Positions 1-8,721 of a stretch of 64,000 nucleotides of DNA are shown piece after piece. The notes under the pieces are model-generated. The model saw nothing but the letters and a program-made list of their open reading frames with translations. It made no database searches and was not told where the DNA came from. Within the stretch, counting starts at the first letter, position 1. Every line of letters begins with the position of its first letter. Source of the DNA: Bin87 sp965204685 (GTDB lineage Bacteria; Chloroflexota; Dehalococcoidia; Lucifugimonadales; UBA3495); the NCBI GenBank assembly GCA_965204685.1, contig OZ242004.1:2108001-2172000 (forward strand), written 5' to 3'. A program made the translations under genes and the position numbers.

Positions 1-122
1 GCAGAAATTCTATCACCACCAGGGAAGCGGCCAGAGCGTGTATCCGAATGAGCGCCCATACGGTCAATCTCGCTGCGCGCGGCTCGGCGTCAGGTGATTG
101 TGGCTGCGTTGCCATGGGCAGC

Positions 123-980
123 CTAAACGGTCAACGGTGTGTCGTCCCGGTTGGCCCACTCGCTCATGGACGCGTCGTAGTTCCTGGCGTTCTCGAAGCC
201 CACCAGGCGCAGCACGAAGTTTCCGTGCGCCGCACGGATGCCGGCCTGTCAATAGGAGTATGCCGTCTTGTCCGGCGTGATGCCGTGCTCGGTGAGGATG
301 CGCCGGATCTCGGCGGCCGGCTTGAACTCGTGAGTGTTGCGGTCCATCAGGTGGAACCACTCCAGGTGCACCGCGCCGGGAACGTGGCCCACGCGCTTGT
401 TGCGATAGTTCTCGGCGGTGCCGTCCCATTCGGCGTCGCTGCGCACGTCCCACACCACCACGTTATCGAGAGTGCAGGCCGCTTTGAGCTCGTCGCCGGT
501 GGCGATGAACGACTCGTCGGCGCGCGGAGTGAAGGTCACCGCCGCCGGCGCTTTGGGCCGGCCGAAGTCAACGGGCTGCCCGGCGTTGACCCACGCCCGC
601 CAGCCGCCGTTGAGCACCTTCACATTGCTGTGGCCGTAGTAGCTGAACACCCACCAGATGCGGGCCGCCGTCAGCCCCTGGGCGTGGTCGTAGGTAACCA
701 CCGTAGTGTCGTCGCCGATGCCCAGGCCCTCGGCCATGGCCTTGAACTGTTCGGCCGTCATGACGTGCTGCCCGCGTGCCCCTGGTTCAATTGAGGTGTC
801 GGGGTTCTTGGCCCAGTTGTCGGCGACGTGGTGGGCGCCGGGAATGTGTCCCCGCTGCCAGGCGTCGGCGGTGTTGGCGCAATCGAGCACGACGACATCG
901 GGATCGTCCAGGTGGGCGGCCACCCACGCGGCGTCGGTCAGGTATTCGGGGTGGGCGTAGTCGTCGGTGTGGGTCGTCAT
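123..980 (-). CDS. Rhodanese-like sulfurtransferase with in-frame TGA (probable Sec)
   Basis: Two-domain sulfurtransferase of the thiosulfate/3-mercaptopyruvate type, 285 codons if the TGA at 251..249 is read through. The ATG at 980 has an AGGAG seven bases upstream. Domain 1 (about residues 10-130) carries Asp where the catalytic Cys would be (VVTYDHAQG), as in inactive N-terminal rhodanese domains. Domain 2 reaches the active-site loop as YSY-TGA-QAGIRAAHG, so codon 244 falls exactly where the family has the persulfide-forming Cys. Reading on in the same frame gives 41 more residues that fit the end of the family (FVLRLVGFENARNYD, then EWANRDDTP) before a TAG at 125..123. Stopping at TGA would remove the catalytic residue and the end of the fold. 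A 7-bp hairpin follows the TGA. TGA is an ordinary stop in neighbouring genes, so general recoding is unlikely. The alternatives are a point mutation or a sequencing error. No sel genes lie in the window. Confidence 0.85.
222..238 (-). promoter_or_regulatory. Candidate bacterial SECIS hairpin
   Basis: In mRNA sense, 17 nt after the TGA, UCCGUGC-GGC-GCACGGA forms a perfect 7-bp stem with a 3-nt loop starting GG. As I recall the bacterial SECIS consensus, a stem-loop has its apical loop about 16-37 nt after UGA, with a G among the first two loop bases; this fits at the short end. Hairpins are common in high-GC DNA, so position and loop sequence carry the argument. Confidence 0.55.
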
Positions 981-1106
981 GGAACGGCTCCTGCGGTGAT
1001 CTATGAGTTGGCGGGATTGTAGGCGGCGGCGGGCCGGCGGGTCAACGGCGTCGCGTGTGCGATATCGCATCGACGTGCTATGCTGTTTCAGCGGGAAGGT
1101 GACACC

Positions 1107-1388
1107 ATGGCTACGATCCAGCTCGACATACCCGAGGAAGACCGCGAGCGCTTCGTCAGACAGGCCGAGCGTGAAGGCAAGACGCTGGACGCCTGGCTGA
1201 TTTCGGTGGGTCGGCAGCACAGTCCACGACCGGAGCCACCGGCGAACGACCGATTTCAGTCGGTCGAAGAGCTTATGGCATTTCTCGAGGAATGCAGAGC
1301 CAACTCTAGGCTGGAACGTGAACCAGATTGGGAAGTACACCTCAGGAACATCCACGAGTCTCGCATACAGGGGCTGCCTGGCGTATGA
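1107..1388 (+). CDS. VapB-like antitoxin
   Basis: A 93-aa acidic protein whose N-terminal segment (MATIQLDIPEEDRERF, then KTLDAWL) resembles a ribbon-helix-helix/antitoxin module, followed by a charged, probably disordered tail (residues 40-93) of the kind that wraps a toxin. I chose the ATG at 1107 because GGGAAGG lies 7 bases upstream; the in-frame ATG at 1080 lacks this. Its stop overlaps the next start (ATGA at 1385-1388), so translation is coupled to the PIN-domain toxin. Such antitoxins normally bind their own promoter. The antitoxin role is inferred mainly from this pairing; the family match is weak. Confidence 0.7.
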   Translation: MATIQLDIPEEDRERFVRQAEREGKTLDAWLISVGRQHSPRPEPPANDRFQSVEELMAFLEECRANSRLEREPDWEVHLRNIHESRIQGLPGV

Positions 1389-1780
1389 CCTTCGTCGATG
1401 CCAACGTGTTCATGTATGCGGTGGGTGGCCCGCATCCGTTACAACAGATTGCTTGGGAGTTCCTGCGGCGGTCATACAGCAACGGTTCGCCTTTATGCAC
1501 GTCCGCAGAGGTCTTGCAGGAACTGGCGCACGCTTACCTGCGGGTAGGCCGCGGTGAGACATTCGACCGTGCAATGATATTGGTAAGGCGGTACGGCGTG
1601 GAGGTTTGGTCCCTCGAACGTGAAGACGTCCTGCTCGCCCGTCAGCTCCATGAGCAACACCCCGGCCTGTCCGCCCGCGACCTCTGTCATCTCGCCTCCT
1701 GCCAGCGCCGCGGCGTTAGCGGAATGATGACCTTCGACCGGAACCTCGCCTCCGTGTTTACCGGATCGGCTGAATCATAG
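1385..1780 (+). CDS. vapC: PIN-domain ribonuclease toxin, VapC family
   Basis: A 131-aa PIN-domain protein, the usual VapC length. Acidic active-site candidates are D5 (TFVDANVFMYA), E42/E46 (SAEVLQEL), the Asp of LSARDLCHL and the Asp of MMTFDRNL; together they give the D-E-D-D pattern that binds Mg2+/Mn2+ for RNA cleavage. The start overlaps the upstream antitoxin stop by four bases. The expected role is a growth-inhibiting RNase neutralised by the protein of 1107-1388. The gene looks intact, unlike the second vapC at 6036. Confidence 0.85.
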   Translation: MTFVDANVFMYAVGGPHPLQQIAWEFLRRSYSNGSPLCTSAEVLQELAHAYLRVGRGETFDRAMILVRRYGVEVWSLEREDVLLARQLHEQHPGLSARDLCHLASCQRRGVSGMMTFDRNLASVFTGSAES

Positions 1781-1920
1781 CCATCAACCGACGGCTCCGG
1801 CCCGATGTGGCCCGCAACCGTCCCGGTGATAAGTCGAGGCTAAACGCTTTCAAATACATCATCCCGCCGTTCCCGCTACAATAGGCGCACTCAACACGCT
1901 CATGTGCGAGGTGCGCTTTT

Positions 1921-3825
<1,905 letters not shown>

Positions 3826-3840
3826 CCCAGCAAAGCAATC

Positions 3841-3947
3841 GTCTGAATCAGGATTTGCCGGATTTCGGGATTCACAGGATTGAGTTGATTCTGCTGGGAC
3901 AGCAACAATCCTGACAATCCGATAATCCTGAGCATCCTGATTCAGAC
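3841..3947. repeat. Dispersed palindromic repeat, family A copy 1
   Basis: A 107-bp element with 14-bp perfect terminal inverted arms (GTCTGAATCAGGAT and its complement). The interior is built from short GGATT/AATCC words that also pair across the centre. Six further copies are listed in this window. It lies between acsA and the HicB-like gene. Confidence 0.85.
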
Positions 3948-3988
3948 AATTGCCGCCAGTTGGGAATCAACGCGAGGGAGTTCTGAAG

Positions 3989-4423
3989 ATGCGATACCTG
4001 TATCCTTGCACGATTGAAGGCAACCAGGAAGACGGGAACGGGTTTGTGGTGTCCTTTCCGGATATTCCGTGGGCTCACACTGGAGGCTTTACGTTCCGGG
4101 AAGCCCTCATCCTCGCTGAAGATTGCCTGGTGGTCGCGCTCGGTCACTACGTTGACAACGAGCTGGATTTGCCCTCGCCCAGCCCCTACCAAGAAGGACA
4201 GGAACTGCTGACGGTGCAGCCGGTGGTGGGCGCGCAGCTGGACCTGTACACCGCCATGCGCGAGCAGAAACTGGGTGCGGCAGAGCTGGCGGCGCGTCTG
4301 GGTATCTGCGAGGATGACGCAGCCGCGCTCGTCAACCTGGACTACCGCACGCCCATCGGCAAGGTCTCCAAAGCCCTCAAAGCCGTAGGTTGCGAGTTGG
4401 CAGTAGCGGAACGGGTCGCCTGA
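3989..4423 (+). CDS. HicB-like antitoxin/regulator without HicA
   Basis: A 144-aa protein with two parts. The N-terminal HicB fold (residues 1-70: YPCTIEG, GFVVSFPDIPWA, FREALILAED) is a degenerate RNase-H-like fold. The C-terminal helical segment (about 85-140: AAELAARLGICEDDAAALVN) looks like a Cro/XRE-type DNA-binding domain. The ATG at 3989 has GAGGGAG 8 bases upstream. HicB normally pairs with a small HicA RNase encoded next to it, but neither flank encodes one: upstream is a repeat and downstream a nuclease-domain protein. It may be an orphan antitoxin or a free-standing regulator of the following genes. Confidence 0.75.
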   Translation: MRYLYPCTIEGNQEDGNGFVVSFPDIPWAHTGGFTFREALILAEDCLVVALGHYVDNELDLPSPSPYQEGQELLTVQPVVGAQLDLYTAMREQKLGAAELAARLGICEDDAAALVNLDYRTPIGKVSKALKAVGCELAVAERVA

Positions 4424-4453
4424 TGAACTGTGCCAACTGTTGGAGACGCTGCA

Positions 4454-5428
4454 ATGCTGGACGACCTGGTCGGCGTAATTGAAACTCTGCAACAACGCAT
4501 CCGCGACCACGGGACTGCGCTGCGGGAGAATGAAACGCGGACGCGGATGGCGTTGATTGATCCGCTGTTGACTGCGTTAGGGTGGGACGTGTCCGACCCG
4601 GGATTGGTAACGCCGGAGTACAACGTGAGCGGACGTTGGGCTGATTATGCGCTGCTAGGACCGGATGGTAAGCCCGCCGCCACGGTCGAAGCGAAGAAGT
4701 TGGGCGAATCGCTGGCGTCCCACCGGATGCAGATGCTCAACTATTCCAACGCGTCGGGGGTCGAATACGCCGGACTGACCGATGGTGACCATTGGGAATT
4801 GTACGAAGTGTTCCAGCGGGGCCAGCTGGAGGACAGGCGGATACTGGACATTTCGATTGCGAACACGCCGGCATACCAATGCGCACTGCAACTGTTGTTG
4901 CTCTGGCGGCCCAACTTAGTATCAGGGCAGCCGATGGCGGCAAATGAACCGCTGCTCGGCTTGGCGACTGTTCCGCATACGGCTGCGCGGGAAGTGCCGC
5001 CAGCGATTGAAACACTTCGGCCAATTGTGCCAGAGGCTGACTTTGATTCAACCGGGTGGGTACCGATGACCGACTTTAATCCTCCTAGCGGTACGAAGCC
5101 ACCCGCGGCGATTAAATTTCCGGACGGAGTCGAAACTAAAATAAGCAGATGGAAGCAGATTCCCAAAGCCGTTGCCGATTGGTTGTACGCCAAGCGGCTG
5201 TTAACGTTGGAAACACTTCCGATCGCTTCAAGAGGAAACCGATTCTTCGCGAATCATAAGCCAATCATGCGCGACGGCAAACCGATGGTTGTCTATGAGC
5301 CAATCGGTAGCGGCGACATATTCATCAACGTTGACTTGTCGGCAAACTCCACACGACTAAGTGCTCGCAAGATGCTGGAGCACTGCGGCATCGACCCCGC
5401 TACCGTACAATTGCAAGTGGAGCAATAA
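4454..5428 (+). CDS. Solo HsdR_N-type PD-(D/E)XK nuclease-domain protein
   Basis: A 324-aa protein resembling the N-terminal endonuclease domain of type I restriction HsdR, but with no helicase motor. The catalytic pattern is visible: RTRMALIDPLLTALGWD, then D64 in WADYALL and E79-A-K81 in TVEAKKLG. A C-terminal segment from about residue 220 (TKISRWKQIPKAV to the end) has no family I recognise; it may be a substrate-recognition module. I chose the ATG at 4454 because GGAG lies 9 bases upstream; an in-frame GTG at 4430 is the alternative. No hsdM/hsdS is nearby, so classical restriction is unlikely. It may be a remnant or a stand-alone defence nuclease. Confidence 0.75.
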   Translation: MLDDLVGVIETLQQRIRDHGTALRENETRTRMALIDPLLTALGWDVSDPGLVTPEYNVSGRWADYALLGPDGKPAATVEAKKLGESLASHRMQMLNYSNASGVEYAGLTDGDHWELYEVFQRGQLEDRRILDISIANTPAYQCALQLLLLWRPNLVSGQPMAANEPLLGLATVPHTAAREVPPAIETLRPIVPEADFDSTGWVPMTDFNPPSGTKPPAAIKFPDGVETKISRWKQIPKAVADWLYAKRLLTLETLPIASRGNRFFANHKPIMRDGKPMVVYEPIGSGDIFINVDLSANSTRLSARKMLEHCGIDPATVQLQVEQ

Positions 5429-5459
5429 TCGCCAAGACGTAAACCCACGGGAGAACGAC

Positions 5460-5747
5460 ATGGCTACGGAACTGAAACCCGAGCTGGAGGCGCGTATCTC
5501 TGCCCTGGCGGAACTCCTCGGCTACACTGGCTCCGACGCCGCCGAGCGGGTAATCATCGCCGCTCTGGACTATCTTGACCAAAGCACCGGCAAATGGGAG
5601 CGGTGGTATACCCGCGCCGAGATTGACGCGATGGTAGAACGCGACCGCGTGGTATACCTGAAGAAGGGCTACTCGGAAACGGACCCTCGACCCCTGTCGC
5701 AACTGCTCCAGGACGAATTGTACGACGAATTCGGGCTGCCCAAGTAG
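5460..5747 (+). CDS. VapB-like antitoxin paralogue, no cognate toxin beside it
   Basis: A 95-aa protein with an N-terminal region (ELEARISALAELLGY, then SDAAERVIIAALDYLD) that aligns by eye with the start of the next gene's product (TTRIATLARRMGFDGPDAGEQVLDMALEYLE). They look like tandem paralogues of a small antitoxin family. The C-terminal half differs: it is longer and charged, ending LLQDELYDEFGLPK. GGGAG precedes the ATG. The gene lies 31 bases after the nuclease gene and 14 bases before its paralogue, so all are probably co-transcribed. Function is inferred only from this similarity and position. Confidence 0.6.
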   Translation: MATELKPELEARISALAELLGYTGSDAAERVIIAALDYLDQSTGKWERWYTRAEIDAMVERDRVVYLKKGYSETDPRPLSQLLQDELYDEFGLPK

Positions 5748-5761
5748 CCGAAGGATGCACA

Positions 5762-6019
5762 GTGGCCATGACTACCCTGGACAAGCCGGACATCACAACC
5801 CGCATTGCGACGCTGGCTCGGCGAATGGGCTTTGACGGCCCGGACGCCGGCGAGCAAGTACTGGACATGGCGCTGGAGTATTTGGAGGACAGCGCCGCCG
5901 GCCGGCCGCTCTGGCGCACCCGCCAACACTGGGACGATTTCTCCCAGCAGCACGCGGCGGATTTGGCGCGGCAAGGCCATGCCGACGGCTTGGACGCGCC
6001 TGCATCCGGGAAAGGGTAG
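5762..6019 (+). CDS. VapB-like antitoxin (Rv0623-like)
   Basis: An 85-aa protein (83 aa if started at the ATG at 5768). The GTG at 5762 has AAGGA six bases upstream, the better spacing. The N-terminal helix-rich region probably dimerises and binds operator DNA; the tail from residue 48 (PLWRTRQHWDDFSQQH) would bind toxin. It lies 16 bases before a PIN-domain gene that is now frameshifted, so this antitoxin may have lost its partner. Confidence 0.65.
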   Translation: MAMTTLDKPDITTRIATLARRMGFDGPDAGEQVLDMALEYLEDSAAGRPLWRTRQHWDDFSQQHAADLARQGHADGLDAPASGKG

Positions 6020-6035
6020 CAAGACTGGCAACCTG

Positions 6036-6427
6036 ATGATTGTATCCGATACCTCGGCGCTGATGGCGTTGGTAATGAATGAACCGGAAGCGCCCGACAT
6101 CCGCCACGCCATTGACGACGCCGGGCAAATTCTAGTCTCTGCCGCCGCGCTGGTGGAATTTTACATCGTAGCTATGGGCAAGGGCGGCGATACTTATGCG
6201 CGCGCCCAAGCCTTAATTAGGGATCTGCCCATTACAGTCGTCCCGTTGGATGCGGAACAGGCCGAAATCGCCCGCCGCGCCTATGAACGATACGGCAAAG
6301 GCCGCCGTCACCCGGCACAACTCAACTTCGGCGACACTTTCGCTTACGCCCTCGCCTCCGTGCGGGGCTGCCCCTGTTGTACAAGGGCGACGACTTTGTT
6401 CACACTGACATCCTGTCAGCCGTGTGA
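6036..6427 (+). pseudogene. vapC with one-base frameshift
   Basis: PIN-domain toxin reading frame: MIVSDTSALMAL with D5, E41 in AAALVEFY, and LNFGDTFAYALASVRG. From about 6366-6371 (the CGGGGC stretch) the original frame turns into a cysteine-rich shadow. One base over, the expected family end appears (LPLLYKGDDFVHTDILSAV) and stops at 6425-6427. A single missing base in the G-run explains this. If real, the toxin loses its C-terminus and gains an unrelated tail running to 6521; a sequencing error in the homopolymer is the alternative. Confidence 0.8.
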
Positions 6428-6551
6428 TGCCTCTGGTGGCGGAGTTGGCGCAGGCGTAAGACGTTCTTCTCGGCAGCGTAACGGCGTTTGCCCATGTTCA
6501 CACGGCAGCCTAAGCGCTTGACGCCCTGATCGCGACGAGGCCCAAATCACA

Positions 6552-6584
6552 GGCGGTCGCTCCGTGGGTACGGCAGCGACCGCC
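6552..6584. terminator. Strong hairpin between convergent genes
   Basis: GGCGGTCGCT pairs with AGCGACCGCC, and the loop adds a nested CCGT/ACGG pair around GGGT with one bulged C. This makes a long GC-rich stem in the 197-bp gap between the vapC remnant (+) and the glutamine synthetase gene (-). No U-tract follows on either strand, so it may be a weak or Rho-assisted terminator. Confidence 0.4.
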
Positions 6585-6624
6585 AAAGTAGATCCCCAGG
6601 ATCGACCAGATTTCTGTGCCGTCT

Positions 6625-7647
6625 CTAGCCTGCGGCCGCGCCGCCCACGGTCTCGATGATCAGCCGGGTCACGGTGTAGGGATCGCAGTTGGCGTTGGGC
6701 CGTCGGTCCTCGATGTAACCCTTGCCGTCCCGGGCGACCTGCCACGGAATCCGGACCGAGGCGCCCCGGTCGGACACGCCGTACCGGAACTCCCGGTAGG
6801 AGCACGTCTCGTGCAGGCCGGTGAGGCGCTCTTCGATGCGGTCGCCGTAGTTGGCGATGTGCAGGTCGTGGCGGGTCTGCAGAGCCTCTGCCGCCGCGAC
6901 GCAGGCGTCGTAGTTCTCCCGCATCAGACTGGTCGAGAAGTTGGTGTGGGCCCCGGCGCCGTTCCAGTCGCCCTTGACCGGTTTGGGGTCCAGCGTGGCG
7001 CTGATGCCTCGGCGGCCGTCAACGGTTAGCACGTCCTCGCCGATGCGGTACAGGAGCCAGCGGGCCAGCCACAGGTGGTCGCCCACCGCCGGCGCTCCGA
7101 TGGGTCCGATCTGGAACTCCCACTGGGCCGGCATAACCTCGCCGTTGATGCCGGAAATCGCCAGGCCGGCGTCCAGGCAGGCGTCCATGTGCTGCTCCAC
7201 CACGGGCCGGCCGAAAACCTCGTCGGACCCGACGCCGCAGTAGTAGCCGCCCTGGGGCGCGGGGAAACCATTGTCCGGCCAGCCCAGCGGCTTGACGCCG
7301 TCAAAGAAGGTGTATTCCTGCTCGATGCCGAACCAGAAATCCATCGAGGAGTATTGTTCCGCCGCGGCGGCGCAGCCGGCCCGGGTGTTGGATGGATGGG
7401 GCGACATGTCGGTGAGCAGCACTTCGCACATCACCAGCTTGTTGTTCCCACCCCGTATCGGGTCAGGAACCGCCAGCACCGGGTTCAGCACGCAGTCCGA
7501 GTTTTCCCCCGGAGCCTGGTTGGTGCTGGAGCCGTCGAAGCCCCAGATGGGAGGATCCTCACCATCGGGAACGATCTTTGCCTTTGACCGAAGCTTGGCG
7601 GTGGGCTGCTGCCCGTCGATCCAAATGTATTCCGCCTTGTAACTCAT
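6625..7647 (-). CDS. glnA: Glutamine synthetase, GSII type
   Basis: A 340-aa enzyme of the short eukaryotic-like GSII family (about 340-370 aa), not the 450-aa GSI. It makes glutamine from glutamate, ammonia and ATP. Visible motifs are the beta-grasp start (YKAEYIWIDGQQ), DGSSTNQAPG at 38-47, WFGIEQEY at 105-112 (metal/glutamate site), NGAGAHTNFS (ATP/glutamate site) and YEDRRPNANCDPY-type C-terminal residues (IEDRRPNANCDPY). I chose the ATG at 7647 because TGAGGT lies just upstream; the frame extends to 7719 but that adds residues foreign to the family. Bacterial GSII genes are usually nitrogen-regulated; a dyad lies upstream. Confidence 0.93.
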   Translation of the reverse strand: MSYKAEYIWIDGQQPTAKLRSKAKIVPDGEDPPIWGFDGSSTNQAPGENSDCVLNPVLAVPDPIRGGNNKLVMCEVLLTDMSPHPSNTRAGCAAAAEQYSSMDFWFGIEQEYTFFDGVKPLGWPDNGFPAPQGGYYCGVGSDEVFGRPVVEQHMDACLDAGLAISGINGEVMPAQWEFQIGPIGAPAVGDHLWLARWLLYRIGEDVLTVDGRRGISATLDPKPVKGDWNGAGAHTNFSTSLMRENYDACVAAAEALQTRHDLHIANYGDRIEERLTGLHETCSYREFRYGVSDRGASVRIPWQVARDGKGYIEDRRPNANCDPYTVTRLIIETVGGAAAG

Positions 7648-7679
7648 GAAACAGACCTCAAAGTCCAGATTGTCCTGAT

Positions 7680-7745
7680 ATTGTACCCGAACTGCCCCGA
7701 TTAAATCGCCTCGTCGCAACCTCTCACATGTAAAAAGTTTGTTAC
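7680..7745 (-). promoter_or_regulatory. glnA promoter region with candidate operator dyad
   Basis: On the minus strand a TACAAT (-10-like) lies at 7685..7680, about 33 bases before the ATG, with no good -35. At 7730-7745 the sequence GTAAAAAGTTTGTTAC is an imperfect 16-bp dyad, about 65 bases upstream of the likely start site. The weak -35 and upstream dyad suggest an activator. On the minus strand the dyad reads GTAAC-N6-TTTAC, loosely like actinobacterial GlnR sites. Confidence 0.35.
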
Positions 7746-7786
7746 CACGTCGAGCGGAGCAGCGTGAATCGCGATGCCGGCCCCGG

Positions 7787-7930
7787 GTAAGTGCTCAGAA
7801 TCCAGAATGTTGTCATTGCGAGGCGCTTGCGCCGTGGCAATCCCGACGCCGTAGCAGCAACCTCTGCGACAAAGGACTTCCCTCCGCCAACGAGATTGCC
7901 GCGCTGCGCTCGCAATAGCATAGGAGTTAC
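7787..7930. repeat. Dispersed inverted repeat, family C copy 1
   Basis: About 144 bp. Outer ends are GTAAGTGCTCAGA and AGGAGTTAC; inner arms are TGTCATTGCGAGGCGC and GCGCTCGCAAT. The body shares the words GTGGCAATC, GACGCCGTAGC and AACGAGATTGCCGC with copies 2 and 3. It separates glnA from transposase relics. Confidence 0.8.
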
Positions 7931-7948
7931 GCAGTTGGGGTGAGTTGG

Positions 7949-8250
7949 TTACCAGGGATGGGCGAGGTAATTCCGGAGGGCGTCGCGGATGATGCTCGCT
8001 TTGACCTCATACCAACTGGCCCCGGTGCGTAATCGGTAGACTTCCAGCCGCAAAAAGGCTTGCAAGGACATCCCAATGTGGCTGCGCTGGGCTTCCGCCT
8101 TGCGGGCGGGCGATTTCTACACCCCACAGCACTGCTTGATGCCGCGATGGTACACCTCAATCCCCCAGGCGTACCCAGCCAGGCTTTCCCGACCCCGTGG
8201 TGTCAGGTCCAGGTTGCTGGTTGCCCAGGGGATGACCGGCCGCCAGCCGG
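7949..8250 (-). pseudogene. C-terminal relic of a DDE transposase (IS701/IS4-like)
   Basis: Read on the minus strand, the segment gives WATSNLDLTPRGRESLAGY, then WGIEVYHRGIKQCCGV. An in-frame TAG follows, then KAEAQRSHIGMSLQAFLRL and SIIRDALRNYLAHPW ending in TAA at 7951..7949. This matches the end of a DDE transposase (the E-x-Y-H-R-x-x-K-Q block). The N-terminal two thirds are missing and there is a premature stop. It ends abruptly near 8250, where an unrelated relic on the other strand begins. Confidence 0.65.
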
Positions 8251-8259
8251 CGGCGGGAG

Positions 8260-8614
8260 GACTGCTGGATCTGGACGGCGGTGGTGCGGGAGACCGACGG
8301 TGGTCGCTGGGTGGACTTTGCAGTGGGCGACCGCAGTGAAGGGCCTTTCTTGCGGTGATACGAAAGGTTGCCCGAGGCTGGTCTGTACCGCAGCGACGCT
8401 TGCCAGGTGTACTTGGGGTGGTTGCTTCCGGCCCGGCACGTGGTGGGCAAGGGCGGTGAACTGGAATGAGGGACTGCATTCGGTGTGGCTGGGCAAGTTG
8501 AACCGGTTGATGCGGCGGACCAAAGGGTACACCAGGGGCATGGAGATGCTGGCGTACTCTCTGGCCCTGGTCTGCTGGCGACAGGAAGAAAAACCCAATA
8601 TCTACCTATGTTGA
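8260..8614 (+). pseudogene. Degenerate IS1-family-like transposase C-terminus
   Basis: From 8266 one frame reads WIWTAVVRETDGGRWVDFAV then GDRSEGPFLR, hits a TGA, and resumes as YERLPEAGLYRSDACQVYLG and RHVVGKGGELE. A frameshift near 8460-8470 leads to NEGLHSVWLGKLNRLMRRTK then GYTRGMEMLAYSLALVCW, ending at 8614. The final block is the typical C-terminal helix of IS1-type transposases. With a stop, a frameshift and no N-terminus, it is not functional. Confidence 0.65.
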
Positions 8615-8721
8615 GAATACCGACGCGGGTGGTTCCTATCGACATGGCCCGGTTTTTGGGTAATATGTTGCTCGGAACGATACCCCGTTGGAAGGCCAAC
8701 TCATCGCGAGGCAATACCCCT

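Noticed and set aside
1..122. A gene at the left edge
   Set aside because: The 122 bases before the sulfurtransferase stop show no convincing frame or RNA structure.
8355..8360. The TGA inside the IS1-like relic as another selenocysteine codon
   Set aside because: The relic also has a frameshift and lacks its N-terminus, and no Cys is expected at that place; it is ordinary decay.
8060..8614. A 184-codon frame as an intact gene
   Set aside because: Only its last 45 codons resemble a protein family (IS1-type transposase); the rest is out of frame relative to the recognisable transposase segments.
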